Shown: positions 1-10,056, counted from the first letter of the stretch. The stretch: DNA of 64,000 bases from Acidocella sp. 20-57-95 (GCA_002255575.1 NCAT01000001.1:167024-231023), one strand, 5' to 3'. The notes: generated by a model not told the origin, from the letters alone. Program-made: numbers and translations.

Positions 1-40
1 CTATGGGATAACGACCATAATCAATCCTCAGGAGTCCGCC

Positions 41-532
41 TTGGCCGCTCACAAACTAGCCCAGACCGATATTGCAGAACGGCCAGGACAGGTTGATTCA
101 AGCGACGGCATTGATATGGGCGTGCTGCCCAGCCTGATGGGCTATATGCTGCGGCAGGGCCATTTATGCGTCTCGCAAGACTTCTTTCGGGTGCTTGCAG
201 CCGAGAATATCCGCCCGCCGCAGTTTTCAATCCTTGAGGTCGTTAGCCGCAATCCGGGGATCCGGCCGTCTGATGTCGCGGCTTCCATCGGCATTAAACG
301 GGCCAATCTGGTGCCGCTGGTAACGGCGCTGGAACAGCGTGGCCTGCTCACGCGGGCCTCTGCCGAGTCTGACCGGCGGGCGCAATCTCTGCATCTAACC
401 CCGGACGGCGCCGAAAGACTGCGATATTGGCATAGCGTCATCGCCCCGCATGAGGACAGGCTGGCTGCCCGGTTGGGCGCGCATGGGCGTGATACCTTGT
501 TGAACCTTCTGAAAAACTTGGTGCGCGGTTGA
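41..532 (+). CDS. MarR family winged-helix transcriptional regulator
   Basis: Probable DNA-binding repressor or activator of 163 aa. The start is TTG, chosen because a CAGGAG Shine-Dalgarno lies six bases upstream. A long N-terminal helix (residues 30-50) leads into a winged helix: the recognition region is around RPSDVAASIGIKRANLVPLV and the wing around ESDRRAQSLHLTPDG, both typical of MarR. It ends 18 bp before the nucleotide-sugar dehydratase gene on the same strand, so the two may be cotranscribed. That would suggest control of surface-sugar genes, which is inference only. The ligand is unknown. Only 40 bases of upstream sequence are visible, so no promoter or operator can be assigned. 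Confidence 0.85.
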   Translation: MAAHKLAQTDIAERPGQVDSSDGIDMGVLPSLMGYMLRQGHLCVSQDFFRVLAAENIRPPQFSILEVVSRNPGIRPSDVAASIGIKRANLVPLVTALEQRGLLTRASAESDRRAQSLHLTPDGAERLRYWHSVIAPHEDRLAARLGAHGRDTLLNLLKNLVRG

Positions 533-550
533 GCAAGCCGACCGCCCGAC

Positions 551-2488
551 ATGGCTGATCAAGCGGTGCGCCCGCCCAGATTAAACCGCCGCTGGATGAA
601 TGTCGTGCTCAACATGGCGCTCGATGGGGCGCTGGCGGCACTTGCGATTTTGATTGCGGGGTGGCTGGCCAGCCCGTCTGCCCCGCTGCCCAACCCACCC
701 GCTTTGGCCATGGCAGGCGCCGTTGCCATCTGGCTGATCGGCGTGCCGTTTGGGCTATCGCGCCTGCATTGGCGGTTTACCTCGATGCGTGACCTGGCTC
801 TGGTCGGCGGCGCGGGCGTCACGGCGGCCGTTCTGCTCAGCCTTTTAATGATCGGCGTCGGGCTTGACCTGCCCTCGCCCGGCTACCCGCTGCTGCTGAC
901 ATTCTCAATGCTGGTTTGTCTCACGGCACCGCGTCTGGCTTACCGGCTGCTGCGCCATCCCGTCATGCCGAGCCCCCGTGCGGATGTCAGCAGCGCGATC
1001 CTGGTCGGCACCGGTGAGACCACCGAGCTATTTTTAAGTGCGCTGGCTCGCTCTGCCGAGCCACCTTATCGCGTCACCGGCTTGGTGGCGCTTTCAGCCC
1101 GGCATACCGGGCGGCGGGTGCATGGGTTGGATGTGCTGGGCGCCGCCGAGGAGGCTGAGGCGGTCCTGGCTAAGTTGGCGGGCCATGGCGGGTTGCCAGA
1201 TTTGCTCATTATTACGGAGCCTGAATTTTCCGGTGCTGCGCTGGCCAGCCTGTTGGCGGCAGCCGACAAGCACGGCGTGCGGGTTCTGCGCGCCCCCAGC
1301 CTGACCGCACTTTCCCCCGCCGACCAGGGACAAATCCAGCTACAGCCGATCGCGATTGAGGATTTACTGAACCGCCAGCAAGTCGCACTCGACCGCGACG
1401 GCATGGCGCGGCTGATCGCCGGGCGGCGGGTACTGGTCACCGGTGCCGGCGGGTCAATCGGCTCTGAGCTGGCACGCCAAGTGGCCGGTTTTGCCCCGGC
1501 TTCCTTGATGCTGCTTGATAATGGCGAATTCGCGCTTTGGCAGATCGACCTTGAACTCGCTGAAAAATATCCTGCCGAGCGGCGTTTGTCGGTGATTGCC
1601 GATGTGCGGGACGCCGCGCGGATGCAGGCCCTATGCGATGATTTCAAACCTGAATTGGTGTTCCACGCCGCCGCCCTGAAACATGTGCCGATTGTGGAAG
1701 CTAACCCGCTCGAAGGTCTGCAGACCAACGTGCTGGGCACCAAAGCTGTGGCGGATGCGGCACGCGCCAGCGGCGCCTCCCTGATGGTGCTGATCTCGAC
1801 CGACAAGGCGGTAAACCCTAGCTCGGTGATGGGTGCCACCAAACGCCTGGCTGAGATGTATTGCCAAGCTTTGGACGTGGCGGCGCGCCAGCAAGGTGGC
1901 ATGGGCGTGGTGACCGTGCGGTTTGGTAATGTGCTCGGCTCAACTGGCTCAGTGGTGCCGTTATTCCGCCGCCAGCTCGCCATGGGCGGGCCACTAACGG
2001 TGACCCACCCTGACATGCAACGCTATTTCATGACGGTGCGCGAAGCCGTGGGGCTGGTGCTGCAAGCCTCGGTGGTGGGTGCGCAAGGCGGTGAGAGCAT
2101 CAAGCATGGTGGTATTTTCGTGCTCGATATGGGGGAGCCCGTGCGCATTGTGGACCTTGCCCGGCAGATGATCCGTCTGGCCGGGCTGCGTCCTGAAACC
2201 GACATCGGCATTCGCTTTACAGGTCTGCGGCCAGGAGAAAAACTGTTCGAGGAGTTATTCCACGGTAGCGAACAACCGGTGCCCACCGGCTATCCGGGCC
2301 TGTTGATGGCCAGCCCACGGGTGGCAGACATTGCACTGGTGCAAGAGGCTTTGGCCGAAATTTCTGCCCAGGGCAGCAATGGCAATGCCGCCATCGCGCT
2401 GGCGGCTTTGGCGCGGCTGGTACCGGAATTTGTCCACAACGCTGATGGCGGTAACGCCCCCCTCGCGGTTTGCGAAAAGGCAGGGTAA
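551..2488 (+). CDS. membrane-anchored nucleotide-sugar 4,6-dehydratase/epimerase (CapD/FlaA1/WbpM family)
   Basis: Protein of 645 aa with the architecture of WbpM/CapD/PglF-type enzymes, which convert UDP-GlcNAc to a 4-keto-6-deoxy sugar for capsule, O-antigen or glycoprotein sugars. About four membrane helices occupy residues 15-130. A CoA-binding-like Rossmann domain follows, and then the catalytic short-chain dehydrogenase domain. The NAD motif TGAGGSIGSE begins near residue 297. The catalytic lysine lies in NPSSVMGATKR near residue 428, with Met replacing the usual Tyr of YxxxK, as in the SMK triad of the family. A PLP aminotransferase gene follows 10 bp later, which fits a dehydratase-aminotransferase pair making an amino-deoxy sugar. 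The exact sugar cannot be told. Confidence 0.88.
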   Translation: MADQAVRPPRLNRRWMNVVLNMALDGALAALAILIAGWLASPSAPLPNPPALAMAGAVAIWLIGVPFGLSRLHWRFTSMRDLALVGGAGVTAAVLLSLLMIGVGLDLPSPGYPLLLTFSMLVCLTAPRLAYRLLRHPVMPSPRADVSSAILVGTGETTELFLSALARSAEPPYRVTGLVALSARHTGRRVHGLDVLGAAEEAEAVLAKLAGHGGLPDLLIITEPEFSGAALASLLAAADKHGVRVLRAPSLTALSPADQGQIQLQPIAIEDLLNRQQVALDRDGMARLIAGRRVLVTGAGGSIGSELARQVAGFAPASLMLLDNGEFALWQIDLELAEKYPAERRLSVIADVRDAARMQALCDDFKPELVFHAAALKHVPIVEANPLEGLQTNVLGTKAVADAARASGASLMVLISTDKAVNPSSVMGATKRLAEMYCQALDVAARQQGGMGVVTVRFGNVLGSTGSVVPLFRRQLAMGGPLTVTHPDMQRYFMTVREAVGLVLQASVVGAQGGESIKHGGIFVLDMGEPVRIVDLARQMIRLAGLRPETDIGIRFTGLRPGEKLFEELFHGSEQPVPTGYPGLLMASPRVADIALVQEALAEISAQGSNGNAAIALAALARLVPEFVHNADGGNAPLAVCEKAG

Positions 2489-2498
2489 TCATTCTGCC

Positions 2499-3647
2499 AT
2501 GAATGCTCCGCAACTCGCCCCCATTCCGTTCCTTGACCTCAAAGCCCAGCAAGCCCGCATCGGCCCCGCCTTGCGCGCGCGGCTCGATGCTGTGCTGGCA
2601 CATGGGCAATATATTCTGGGCCCGGAAGTGGCCGAGTTGGAAGACCGCTTAGCCGCCTTTTGCGGTGCCACATATTGCGTCAGCGTCAGCTCCGGCACCG
2701 ATGCCTTGCAAATCGCGATGATGGCGGAAGGCATTGGCCGGGGCGATGCGGTATTCCTGCCCGCCTTCACCTATACCGCGACCGCCGAAGTGCCGTTGCT
2801 GCTGGGCGCAACACCGGTGTTCGTGGATGTTGACCCGCGCACCTTTCAAATCGATCTATCCCATCTCGAAGCCCGCATTGCGGATGTAAAGCGCGGCGGC
2901 AACCTGAAACCCCGCGCAGTGGTAGGCGTGGATTTGTTCGGCCAACCGGCTGACTGGCCGGGCTTGAATGAAATCGCCGCGCGGGAAAACCTGTTCACGC
3001 TCGATGACTGTGCCCAGAGTTTTGGTGCCGCCCTCCATGGCAAGCGTCTCGGCACAGCGGCAGATGCCACCGCCACCAGCTTCTTCCCTTCCAAACCACT
3101 TGGCGCTTACGGCGATGGTGGGGCATTGTTCACGGAATCTGCCGCGCGGGCCGCCTTGTACCGGTCGCTGCGCACCCATGGTGAAGGCACCACCCGCTAC
3201 GAGGTGCTGCGGATTGGCATGAATGGCCGGCTGGACACGATGCAGGCTGCCATATTGCTCGCGAAGCTCGACGTGTTTGAAGCCGAAATTGCCACCCGCG
3301 AAACCATTGCCGCAATTTACGATGCTGCTTTGGCGGACGTGCTGGATATTCCCGCCCGGGTACCAAATTCCACGAGCGCGTGGGCTGTATATGCCATTTT
3401 GTTACCCAGCACCGCCGCCCGCGAGACTGTGCAAGCCGCACTGAAAGCCGCCAATATCGCCAGTGCCGTGTATTATCCGCGTCCGCTGCACCGCCAGCCG
3501 GCTTATGCGTCCTGCCATGATGGCGCCGCGTTGCCGGTCTCTGAGAGCCTCAGCGAACGGATCATGGCGTTGCCAATCCACCCCGATTTGACCCCTGCGC
3601 AAGCCGCCCGCGTCGCCCAGACCGTGCGCACCGCCATCGCAGGCTGA
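2499..3647 (+). CDS. DegT/DnrJ/EryC1/StrS family PLP-dependent sugar aminotransferase
   Basis: Predicted 382 aa enzyme transferring an amino group to a keto-sugar nucleotide. The ATG at 2499 starts MNAPQLAPIPFLDLKAQ, the usual N-terminus of this family. The open frame extends further upstream, but only into the dehydratase gene. The motif SFFPSKPLGAYGDGG carries the PLP-binding lysine (Lys199), and DDCAQSFGA carries the PLP-contacting Asp. The closest functional classes are WlbC/WbpE or PglE-like enzymes that act after a WbpM/PglF-type dehydratase, and this gene lies directly downstream of one. The pair is therefore probably for a surface amino sugar. No glycosyltransferase or acetyltransferase of the pathway is adjacent. 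Confidence 0.87.
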   Translation: MNAPQLAPIPFLDLKAQQARIGPALRARLDAVLAHGQYILGPEVAELEDRLAAFCGATYCVSVSSGTDALQIAMMAEGIGRGDAVFLPAFTYTATAEVPLLLGATPVFVDVDPRTFQIDLSHLEARIADVKRGGNLKPRAVVGVDLFGQPADWPGLNEIAARENLFTLDDCAQSFGAALHGKRLGTAADATATSFFPSKPLGAYGDGGALFTESAARAALYRSLRTHGEGTTRYEVLRIGMNGRLDTMQAAILLAKLDVFEAEIATRETIAAIYDAALADVLDIPARVPNSTSAWAVYAILLPSTAARETVQAALKAANIASAVYYPRPLHRQPAYASCHDGAALPVSESLSERIMALPIHPDLTPAQAARVAQTVRTAIAG

Positions 3648-3652
3648 AACCG

Positions 3653-4603
3653 ATGCCGCGTGGCGACCTATTCCCCGAAATCGGCCCCTACGAGACCGGC
3701 TATCTGCCGCTCTCCGGCGGGCATGTGATGTATTGGGAGCAGGTGGGCAACCCGCGCGGTAAGCCGGTGCTGTTCCTGCATGGCGGTCCTGGTGCGGGTG
3801 CGGGTGCGGTGCATCGGCGGTTTTTTGACCCCTCAATCTGGCGGGTGATTATTTTTGACCAGCGCGGTGCCGGCCGTTCCAAGCCGCTCGGCGAGATTGC
3901 TGCGAACACCACACCGCATCTGGTCGAAGATATCGAATCTCTCCGCAAATTCCTTAATATTGAGCGGTTGCTGCTGTTCGGCGGCTCTTGGGGCTCGACG
4001 CTAGCTTTGGCCTACGCCCAAGCCCACCCGGAAACCGTGATGGGTTTGGTGTTGCGCGGCATCTTCCTAGGCCGCCCGGAGGAGGTTGAGTGGTTTCTGT
4101 ATGGCATGGCGCGGGTGTTCCCGGACGCGCATGCCGCCTTCAGCCAATTCCTGCCACCAGAAGAGCGCGGCGATTTGCTGAAAAGCTACCTCGCCCGGCT
4201 GACCAACCCCGACCCTGAGATCCATGGCCCGGCGGCGCGCACCTGGAGCATTTATGAGGGCTCGTGCTCAACTTTGCTGCCCAGCTTCGAAGCCGTCACC
4301 GCTTTCGCCCAAGACCGTGCCGCCATTGGTTTGGCCCGCATCGAAGCGCATTATTTTGAACATGATTTATTTCTGCCTACAGGTGGGCTGCTGGCCCATA
4401 TGAACAGCTTGCACAACATCCCCGGTGAGATTGTGCAAGGCCGTTACGACATGATTTGTCCAGCAAAATCAGCCTTTGACCTACTGGCCGCTTGGCCTCT
4501 GGCGCGCCTCACCCTGGTGCCCGATGCCGGTCATTCAGCCTTGGAGCCCGGTATTCGCACTGCTTTAATCGCGGCTCTGGAACGTTGCCGTGCCTTGACG
4601 TGA
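3653..4603 (+). CDS. pip: prolyl iminopeptidase (proline aminopeptidase)
   Basis: Alpha/beta-hydrolase of 316 aa that releases N-terminal proline from peptides in the cytoplasm (family S33). The oxyanion motif HGGPGAG is near residue 43 and the nucleophile is Ser112 in GGSWGSTLAL. The acid is probably Asp in GRYDMICP and the base His in PDAGHS near the C-terminus. DQRGAGRS is a hallmark of Pip. Length matches the family (about 310-320 aa). The ATG lies five bases after the aminotransferase stop, so it is probably the last gene of that short operon, although its function is unrelated. Confidence 0.9.
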   Translation: MPRGDLFPEIGPYETGYLPLSGGHVMYWEQVGNPRGKPVLFLHGGPGAGAGAVHRRFFDPSIWRVIIFDQRGAGRSKPLGEIAANTTPHLVEDIESLRKFLNIERLLLFGGSWGSTLALAYAQAHPETVMGLVLRGIFLGRPEEVEWFLYGMARVFPDAHAAFSQFLPPEERGDLLKSYLARLTNPDPEIHGPAARTWSIYEGSCSTLLPSFEAVTAFAQDRAAIGLARIEAHYFEHDLFLPTGGLLAHMNSLHNIPGEIVQGRYDMICPAKSAFDLLAAWPLARLTLVPDAGHSALEPGIRTALIAALERCRALT

Positions 4604-4661
4604 CCATCATTCCGCCGTCTTCTCCGGCCAATCTCTAAAATCCCCAGCTCTGGAGGGCTCG

Positions 4662-5648
4662 TTGAAGATTTCAAGGCGGTCGTTCCTGGCTGCATCTGCC
4701 CTACTACCAGCCCAGTCAGCCCTGGCGGCGCAGGCGGTGGAAACTGGGTGGCCCAGTGCGCTATTGATGGCTACCGGTCGTCCGGGTGGCGTTTACGATA
4801 TTTACGGCGCGGCCTGGGGCAAAATCGCGCAAGCCAGTAGCGGCGTGGCGGTGGCTTACCGTGCGACCGGTGGGTCAGCAGCGGATATTCTGCTGATCGA
4901 ACAAGGTGCAGCCCAGCTTGGCATGACCACCGTGACCGTTGCCAACCAGGCCCGTACCGGCACCGGCCATTGGACAGCGGGCGTGAAATTTTCCAACTTC
5001 CGGGCTTTATTCCCGATATTTCCATCAATTTTACAAATCGTGACCTTGGCCAGCAGCGGCATCACGTCGCTCGCCGGGCTTGGGAACCGGGTAATTGGTG
5101 TGGGGCCGGATGGCGGCAGCGGTTCTGCCGCTGTACCAGATATTTTGGCCAGCATCGGCGTGATCCCTTCCGATATGCCCACCGCAGATTACGGGGCCCA
5201 GCTGCGTGATATGCTGGCCGGGCGGATTGATGCTTGCGCGTTTATCGGGGCTCCGCCTTTACCGGCCATTACCGCGGTTGCGGAGACCAAGCAGCTCGGC
5301 GTTATCGGCTTCACCCCGGCAGAAGCCAAACAAGTGGCGCGCGCGACCCCGGGCATGACAGCGATGACACTACCACCCGGCACATTCCCACGCCAATCCA
5401 TGGCAATTGCGAGCGTAGGGACTGCCAATTTCGCCATTGGGGCCGCGAACTTGCCCGATGCTCTGGTCAGAGCAATCACGCTGGCGACCATGCATAATCA
5501 GGCCAACTTGGAAAAAGTCGTCCCAGCCGCAGGATTATTTACCCAAAGTGCGGGCGTGTTGCCTGGCGACATGACGTTTCACCCAGGTGCGGCCTCGGCC
5601 TTGCGCAGCTTAGGCATAGAAATCCCGGCCGCGCTGGTGGTGCGCTAA
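4662..5648 (+). CDS. TAXI family TRAP transporter solute-binding protein
   Basis: Predicted periplasmic binding protein of 328 aa. The TTG start is supported by GGAG six to seven bases upstream. The N-terminus has a twin-arginine-like signal (SRRSFLAA followed by a hydrophobic stretch and an Ala-rich cleavage region), so export may be by Tat. The mature start [18 protein letters not shown] is the TAXI signature near the ligand pocket. These proteins feed TRAP membrane subunits with substrates such as glutamate or other carboxylates, but no TRAP DctQM fusion is encoded nearby, so this is an orphan receptor. Its stop overlaps the lolD stop from the opposite strand by four bases. Confidence 0.82.
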   Translation: MKISRRSFLAASALLPAQSALAAQAVETGWPSALLMATGRPGGVYDIYGAAWGKIAQASSGVAVAYRATGGSAADILLIEQGAAQLGMTTVTVANQARTGTGHWTAGVKFSNFRALFPIFPSILQIVTLASSGITSLAGLGNRVIGVGPDGGSGSAAVPDILASIGVIPSDMPTADYGAQLRDMLAGRIDACAFIGAPPLPAITAVAETKQLGVIGFTPAEAKQVARATPGMTAMTLPPGTFPRQSMAIASVGTANFAIGAANLPDALVRAITLATMHNQANLEKVVPAAGLFTQSAGVLPGDMTFHPGAASALRSLGIEIPAALVVR

Positions 5649-6319
5649 ACCAGCTTGCCGTTCACTAATGTTAACTGCCTATCCATACGCTGGGCCAGTT
5701 CCGGGTTATGGGTGGCAATCAAAGCGGCGACATTTTCAGACCGCACGATCCTTAGCAGTTCAGTAAACACAATTTCGGCGGTCGCCACATCAAGATTTCC
5801 CGTTGGCTCATCGGCCAGCAGCAACGCCGGTGCGTTGGCCAGGGCGCGCGCAATCGCCACGCGCTGCTGTTCACCACCTGAGAGTTTGCCCGGCAGATGT
5901 TCCGCCCGTGCGGCTAACCCTAATTTTGTGAGTAATACCATCGCACGTTTTTCGGCGTCTGCCTTTGATTTTCCGTTGATCATCTGCGGCAGAACAACAT
6001 TCTCAAGCGCGGTAAATTCTGCCAGCAAGTGATGGAACTGATACACAATACCAATGGTACGCAACCTGATATTGGTGCGGGCGGTATCATCGAGCTTACC
6101 GGCATCCACGCCATTAATGACCACCGCCCCACCGTCTGGCTTTTCCAATAATCCTGCCAGATGCAGCAAGGTTGACTTACCAGAACCAGAGGGCGCAACC
6201 AGCGCCACAATCTCCCCGGCCCGCAAATTAAGCCCCGCGCCATTGAGCACAGTTAGAGCTTCGCCTTCGCTTTTATATGTGCGTGTGAGGTCTTTGAGTT
6301 GGAGTAGAAATTCACTCAC
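5645..6319 (-). CDS. lolD: lipoprotein-releasing ABC transporter ATP-binding protein LolD
   Basis: ATPase of 224 aa that powers release of lipoproteins from the inner membrane to LolA. All ABC motifs are visible: Walker [10 protein letters not shown], signature LSGGEQQR, Walker [13 protein letters not shown] and the H-loop ATHN. The EPTGNLD form is typical of the LolD/MacB/FtsE group. The GTG start overlaps the end of the lolC-type gene by eight bases, indicating translational coupling with its membrane partner. It is the last gene of the long minus-strand nuo supra-operon and converges on the TAXI gene with overlapping stops and no visible terminator. Confidence 0.92.
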   Translation of the reverse strand: MSEFLLQLKDLTRTYKSEGEALTVLNGAGLNLRAGEIVALVAPSGSGKSTLLHLAGLLEKPDGGAVVINGVDAGKLDDTARTNIRLRTIGIVYQFHHLLAEFTALENVVLPQMINGKSKADAEKRAMVLLTKLGLAARAEHLPGKLSGGEQQRVAIARALANAPALLLADEPTGNLDVATAEIVFTELLRIVRSENVAALIATHNPELAQRMDRQLTLVNGKLV

Positions 6320-7562
6320 GGCGCAGCGCCTCGATCGGGTCTATGCGGGCGGCCCGCCAGCTAGGGTAAATGGTCGCCAGCAGAGACAGCGCGAAGGACA
6401 TCAAAATCACTTCAGTTACCTGGTGCCAATCCAGCTTGGCGGGCAGTTGCTCAAGATAGTAAACGGTCGGGTCAAATAGCGGCGTGCCTGTCAATTTCTG
6501 CACAAATTGCCTGATATTTTCGATATAGGCACAGAACACCGTGCCAAGTACAAAGCCGACCAACGTGCCCAGCACACCAACCGAGGCACCGCACATCAAA
6601 AATATCCGCAAAATCGCGCCGGAGCTCGCCCCCATGGTGCGCAGAATGGCAATATCGCGCGCTTTGTCTTTCACCATCATTATCAATGAAGAAATGACGT
6701 TGAAGGCGGCCACCAAAATAATCAGGGTCAGGATCAGGAACATCACATTCCCCTCCACAGTCACGGCGGCAAGGAAGCTATCGTTATTCTGGCGCCAGTC
6801 CAAAATACGCACAGATGTCCCACCTAACGTGGCCCGAATCGTTTGCTTAATCGCCTCGTCATGATCAGGGTCGGTTACATATACCTGTATCTGTGTCGCG
6901 GCGTCGGGCTGTTGAAACAAAGTTTGTGCCGCGCTGAGCGGGATGAACACGAAGCTTGTATCATATTGCTGCATTCCGGTTTGAAAAATCGCCACCACCC
7001 TGAAGCTTTGAATGCTGGGAATGGTCCCGATGATGGTGGCTTTGCCCTGCGGCAAAATCAACTGCATGGTGGACCCGACCGTCAGGCCAAATTGGCTTGC
7101 CAAGCCACCACCAATCGCAATCACACCTTGGCCGTTCAGGTCATTTAAATTGCCCGCAATCACGTGGTTGGCAACGGTGGGCAGAGATTCCAAGCCTTGC
7201 GGCGTAATACCGCGTGCAATGCCACCAGAGGCGCCACCTTGCGGGCCGGACATCAACACCTCGTTCTGCACAATCGGGAAGGCCGCCGTCACGCCTGGAA
7301 TTTTTTGAATCCGGCTGGAAATATCATCGTAATTCGTCAGGGGCTGGCCCGCGGCGTAAACGCCGATATCACCATTCAGCCCAAGAATTTGGCTCAGCAA
7401 CTCCTGGCGAAACCCATTCATAACGCTCATCACAATAATGAGCGTCGCCACACCAAGTGCGATGCCAACCAATGAGAATACAGCGATGACTGATACAAAG
7501 CGTTCGCCACGCCGCGCCCGTAAATAGCGCGCGGCAACCTTGCGCTCAAACGGGCCGAACAT
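6312..7562 (-). CDS. lolC: lipoprotein-releasing system transmembrane protein LolC/LolE
   Basis: Inner-membrane permease of 416 aa. It has the MacB/FtsX topology: one N-terminal helix ([20 protein letters not shown]), a periplasmic domain of about 220 residues, then three C-terminal helices. The start [18 protein letters not shown] and the VMSVMNGF motif are typical of LolC/E. Only one such gene accompanies lolD, so a homodimeric single-permease (LolF-like) arrangement is possible, as known for many non-gamma proteobacteria. A second copy outside the window cannot be excluded. The ATG shares one base with the proS stop. Confidence 0.9.
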   Translation of the reverse strand: MFGPFERKVAARYLRARRGERFVSVIAVFSLVGIALGVATLIIVMSVMNGFRQELLSQILGLNGDIGVYAAGQPLTNYDDISSRIQKIPGVTAAFPIVQNEVLMSGPQGGASGGIARGITPQGLESLPTVANHVIAGNLNDLNGQGVIAIGGGLASQFGLTVGSTMQLILPQGKATIIGTIPSIQSFRVVAIFQTGMQQYDTSFVFIPLSAAQTLFQQPDAATQIQVYVTDPDHDEAIKQTIRATLGGTSVRILDWRQNNDSFLAAVTVEGNVMFLILTLIILVAAFNVISSLIMMVKDKARDIAILRTMGASSGAILRIFLMCGASVGVLGTLVGFVLGTVFCAYIENIRQFVQKLTGTPLFDPTVYYLEQLPAKLDWHQVTEVILMSFALSLLATIYPSWRAARIDPIEALRRE

Positions 7563-8878
7563 CAGCTGCTTACCTTTGAGCGCACTTTCGCAATCGCGTC
7601 TGCAACCGGCAATTCAAACCGCTCGCCGGTGGCACGGCGTTTCAATTCCACTTGCCCCGCCGCAGCCCCGCGTGGCCCGACAATGATCTGCCAAGGATGA
7701 CCCATCAGATCCGCTTCGGCGAATTTGGCACCGGCACGTTCCTCACGGTCGTCATATAAGCAGTCGGCACCGAATTCTTTGTGCAAAGTCTCGCAAATGC
7801 CGTCTGTCGCCGCATCGCCCTGGCGCAAATTCAATATGCCAACGCGGAACGGTGCAATCGCATCTGGCCAGATAATCCCCGCCTCATCGTGCCGCGCTTC
7901 GATAATTGCCCCCACCAGGCGCGAAACGCCAATGCCGTAGCTGCCCATTTCAGGAAATAGTTTCGCGCCATCCGGACCGATAACGCTGTAGTTCATCGAT
8001 TCTGAATATTTTTTACCGAAGTAGAAAATCTGCCCCACCTCAATGCCGCGGCCTTCGCGCTTGCGCGCCTCAGGAATTTTGCCCCACGCATCAAGATCAT
8101 GTTTTTCATCTGTGGCAGCGTATTTTGTGGTGACGGATTCATAAAATGCGTCAAGCTCAGCCGGCGAATAGCCAACGCTGAGCGAGTCACCTGCTTCGAA
8201 CTCAGCATCATAGAACACACCACTCTCGCCGGTAGGGGCAAGCACATGGAACTCATGGCTCAAATCGCCGCCAATCTGGCCGGTATCAGCGCGCATGGGA
8301 ATCGCGGTGATGCCGATTCTCTGAAATGTGCGCATATAAGCCAGCATCATCTTCTTATAGCTGAGCAGCGCGCCCGCATAATCAAGATCAAAACTATAAG
8401 CATCCTTCATCAAAAACTCGCGGCCCCGCAGCACGCCGAACCGCGGCCGCACCTCATCGCGGAATTTCCATTGAATATGATAGGGAATTTGCGGCAGATC
8501 CCGATAGCTCTTGGTGGTATCGCGCAAAATCGCGGTGATCATTTCCTCGTTGGTCGGGCCGTACAGTAATTCGCGGTCATGCCGGTCGGTGATGCGCAGC
8601 ATCTCCTTGCCATAGGCATCATAACGGCAGCTTTCGCGCCATAAATCGGCGCTCTGGATGGTCGGCATCAGCAATTCCTGGGCGCCCGCCGCATCCTGCT
8701 CCTCACGCACGATATTCGCGATTTTGGTGAGCACTTTCAGCCCCGCCGACAGCCAGGCGTAAATGCCGGAAGCCTGCTGGCGCACCAGACCGGCCCGCAG
8801 CATCAGCCGGTGCGAGGCAATCTGCGCCTCCGCCGGGGTTTCCTTCAAAGTGGGGATCAGGGATTGAGACAGGCGCAT
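7562..8878 (-). CDS. proS: prolyl-tRNA synthetase (short form)
   Basis: Class II aminoacyl-tRNA synthetase of 438 aa that charges tRNA-Pro in the cytoplasm. Motif 2 is seen in [20 protein letters not shown], followed by DAYSFD, and motif 3 in [16 protein letters not shown]-terminal anticodon-binding domain starts near residue 340 ([18 protein letters not shown]). The length is far below the 570 aa of E. coli ProS because the YbaK-like editing insertion is absent, which is the usual short form in alphaproteobacteria. Neighbours are the lolC gene (one-base overlap) downstream and an acyltransferase gene 33 bp upstream. Confidence 0.95.
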   Translation of the reverse strand: MRLSQSLIPTLKETPAEAQIASHRLMLRAGLVRQQASGIYAWLSAGLKVLTKIANIVREEQDAAGAQELLMPTIQSADLWRESCRYDAYGKEMLRITDRHDRELLYGPTNEEMITAILRDTTKSYRDLPQIPYHIQWKFRDEVRPRFGVLRGREFLMKDAYSFDLDYAGALLSYKKMMLAYMRTFQRIGITAIPMRADTGQIGGDLSHEFHVLAPTGESGVFYDAEFEAGDSLSVGYSPAELDAFYESVTTKYAATDEKHDLDAWGKIPEARKREGRGIEVGQIFYFGKKYSESMNYSVIGPDGAKLFPEMGSYGIGVSRLVGAIIEARHDEAGIIWPDAIAPFRVGILNLRQGDAATDGICETLHKEFGADCLYDDREERAGAKFAEADLMGHPWQIIVGPRGAAAGQVELKRRATGERFELPVADAIAKVRSKVSS

Positions 8879-8911
8879 GAAATACCTTCGGCTGAACGAT
8901 TTTCTGACTGC

Positions 8912-10006
8912 TTACAGGGGCTGGCCCGCAGCGGCTAGAGCCTCTGGTGCCGCTAGCCAACGGTCCACCAGACGGCGGGCCGGGTTTTCTACCAAATGAT
9001 GAAGTGCAACCGCCATCGCGAATGTGAGCACCGACATCGCAATTATATAGATTAATTTGTGACTCGCCGGATCCCAGCCTTGATGTAGGAATAATTGCGA
9101 GAGCAACAGCTCAATGGTGCCAAAGCTCATGTAAAATGAATAAGAAATATGGCCCAGAAAGCGGAGTAATTTAGGGTTACGCACCAAAGCTGGGCGCTCA
9201 GCATCGGCATGCATAATCAACGCTACGAGCAGCAGCCACAAGGCGAACACCACCAGAATGTCAAAAGCGCCACCAGATGTCAGCAACACCACACCTGCCA
9301 ACCCCAACAACGCTAAAATTTTGGTTGGCATCGCATCAGCATTCAGCGGCACTAATCGGAAGCTGGTTATGCCGATGATGAATTCCGGAAAAAATCGCCA
9401 TAACGCACCCGCATAAGTCAGGTTAAGCGTATTGCCAAACAGGTAACTAATCATCCCCAGCGCGGTGAAGCAAAGTACCAAGCTTTGCCCCGGAATAATC
9501 GTGCGCCATACGCCAAAATACATCCATAAAAACGGAAACAGCAAATACCCCGCCCATTCAGTGCTCACTGACCAAGACGGGTAATTCCAGGCCAAATGCC
9601 CGCCCACACCCCAACCCTGCAACAGTGCAAGATTGGCGATGAAGGATGCAACTGTAAAACGCTCCGGGTCGCGCGGGGTGAATCCCAGAGCCAGGCCGGT
9701 GAGCACCAGCACCGCTAAAATCAATAGAACCGCCAGATGCACCGGATAAATCCGCGCCAGCCTTTTCGCCCAAAACTGCCAGCAATGGGATCGATTGCCT
9801 GCCATTTCTGGATGCACAGCGGCCATAATCAACCCCGAGAGGATGAAAAACCCATCCACCCCGAGATAGCCATGCTGGATGAATCCCGCCAATGGCCCGA
9901 GCCATGCCGAAAATTGTGCGTGTAAATCAACATGATAGGCAAATACCCAGGCGGCAAAAAAAGCCCGGCAGATTGTCAGGTCAGTAATCTCAGCGGCATA
10001 TCTCAT
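8912..10006 (-). CDS. acyltransferase family 3 membrane protein (OafA-like)
   Basis: Integral membrane protein of 364 aa with about ten hydrophobic helices and the acyltransferase-3 N-terminal pattern TICRAFFAAWVFAYHV, followed by GYLGVDGFFILSGL. Such proteins O-acylate surface polysaccharides or small molecules using periplasmic or cytoplasmic acyl donors. The C-terminus VENPARRLVDRW is also typical. It sits between RNase J and proS, which are usually closer together in alphaproteobacteria, and so looks like an insertion into the cluster. No Shine-Dalgarno is seen before the ATG, and a terminator hairpin lies just upstream, so the true start could be slightly further downstream. The substrate is unknown. 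Confidence 0.85.
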   Translation of the reverse strand: MRYAAEITDLTICRAFFAAWVFAYHVDLHAQFSAWLGPLAGFIQHGYLGVDGFFILSGLIMAAVHPEMAGNRSHCWQFWAKRLARIYPVHLAVLLILAVLVLTGLALGFTPRDPERFTVASFIANLALLQGWGVGGHLAWNYPSWSVSTEWAGYLLFPFLWMYFGVWRTIIPGQSLVLCFTALGMISYLFGNTLNLTYAGALWRFFPEFIIGITSFRLVPLNADAMPTKILALLGLAGVVLLTSGGAFDILVVFALWLLLVALIMHADAERPALVRNPKLLRFLGHISYSFYMSFGTIELLLSQLFLHQGWDPASHKLIYIIAMSVLTFAMAVALHHLVENPARRLVDRWLAAPEALAAAGQPL

Positions 10007-10015
10007 GAATTGTTC

Positions 10016-10056
10016 TATAAAACGAAAGAAGCCCGCCAGCCCATAGGGCGGCGGGC
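10016..10056 (-). terminator. Rho-independent terminator downstream of RNase J
   Basis: A stem of 11 bp with a single bulged base: GCCCGCC/GGCGGGC, then the bulge, then GCCC/GGGC around a three-base loop at 10031-10056. On the minus strand it is followed by a T-rich run (10030 to 10016). It would stop transcription coming from RNase J about 200 bp after its stop codon. It lies only about ten bases before the acyltransferase ATG, so it could also act as an attenuator for that gene. Confidence 0.7.

Noticed and set aside
1066..2016. 316-aa open frame antisense to the nucleotide-sugar dehydratase
   Set aside because: It mirrors the codon pattern of a well-supported gene, has no ribosome site and contains no recognisable domain. 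Such shadows are common in GC-rich DNA.
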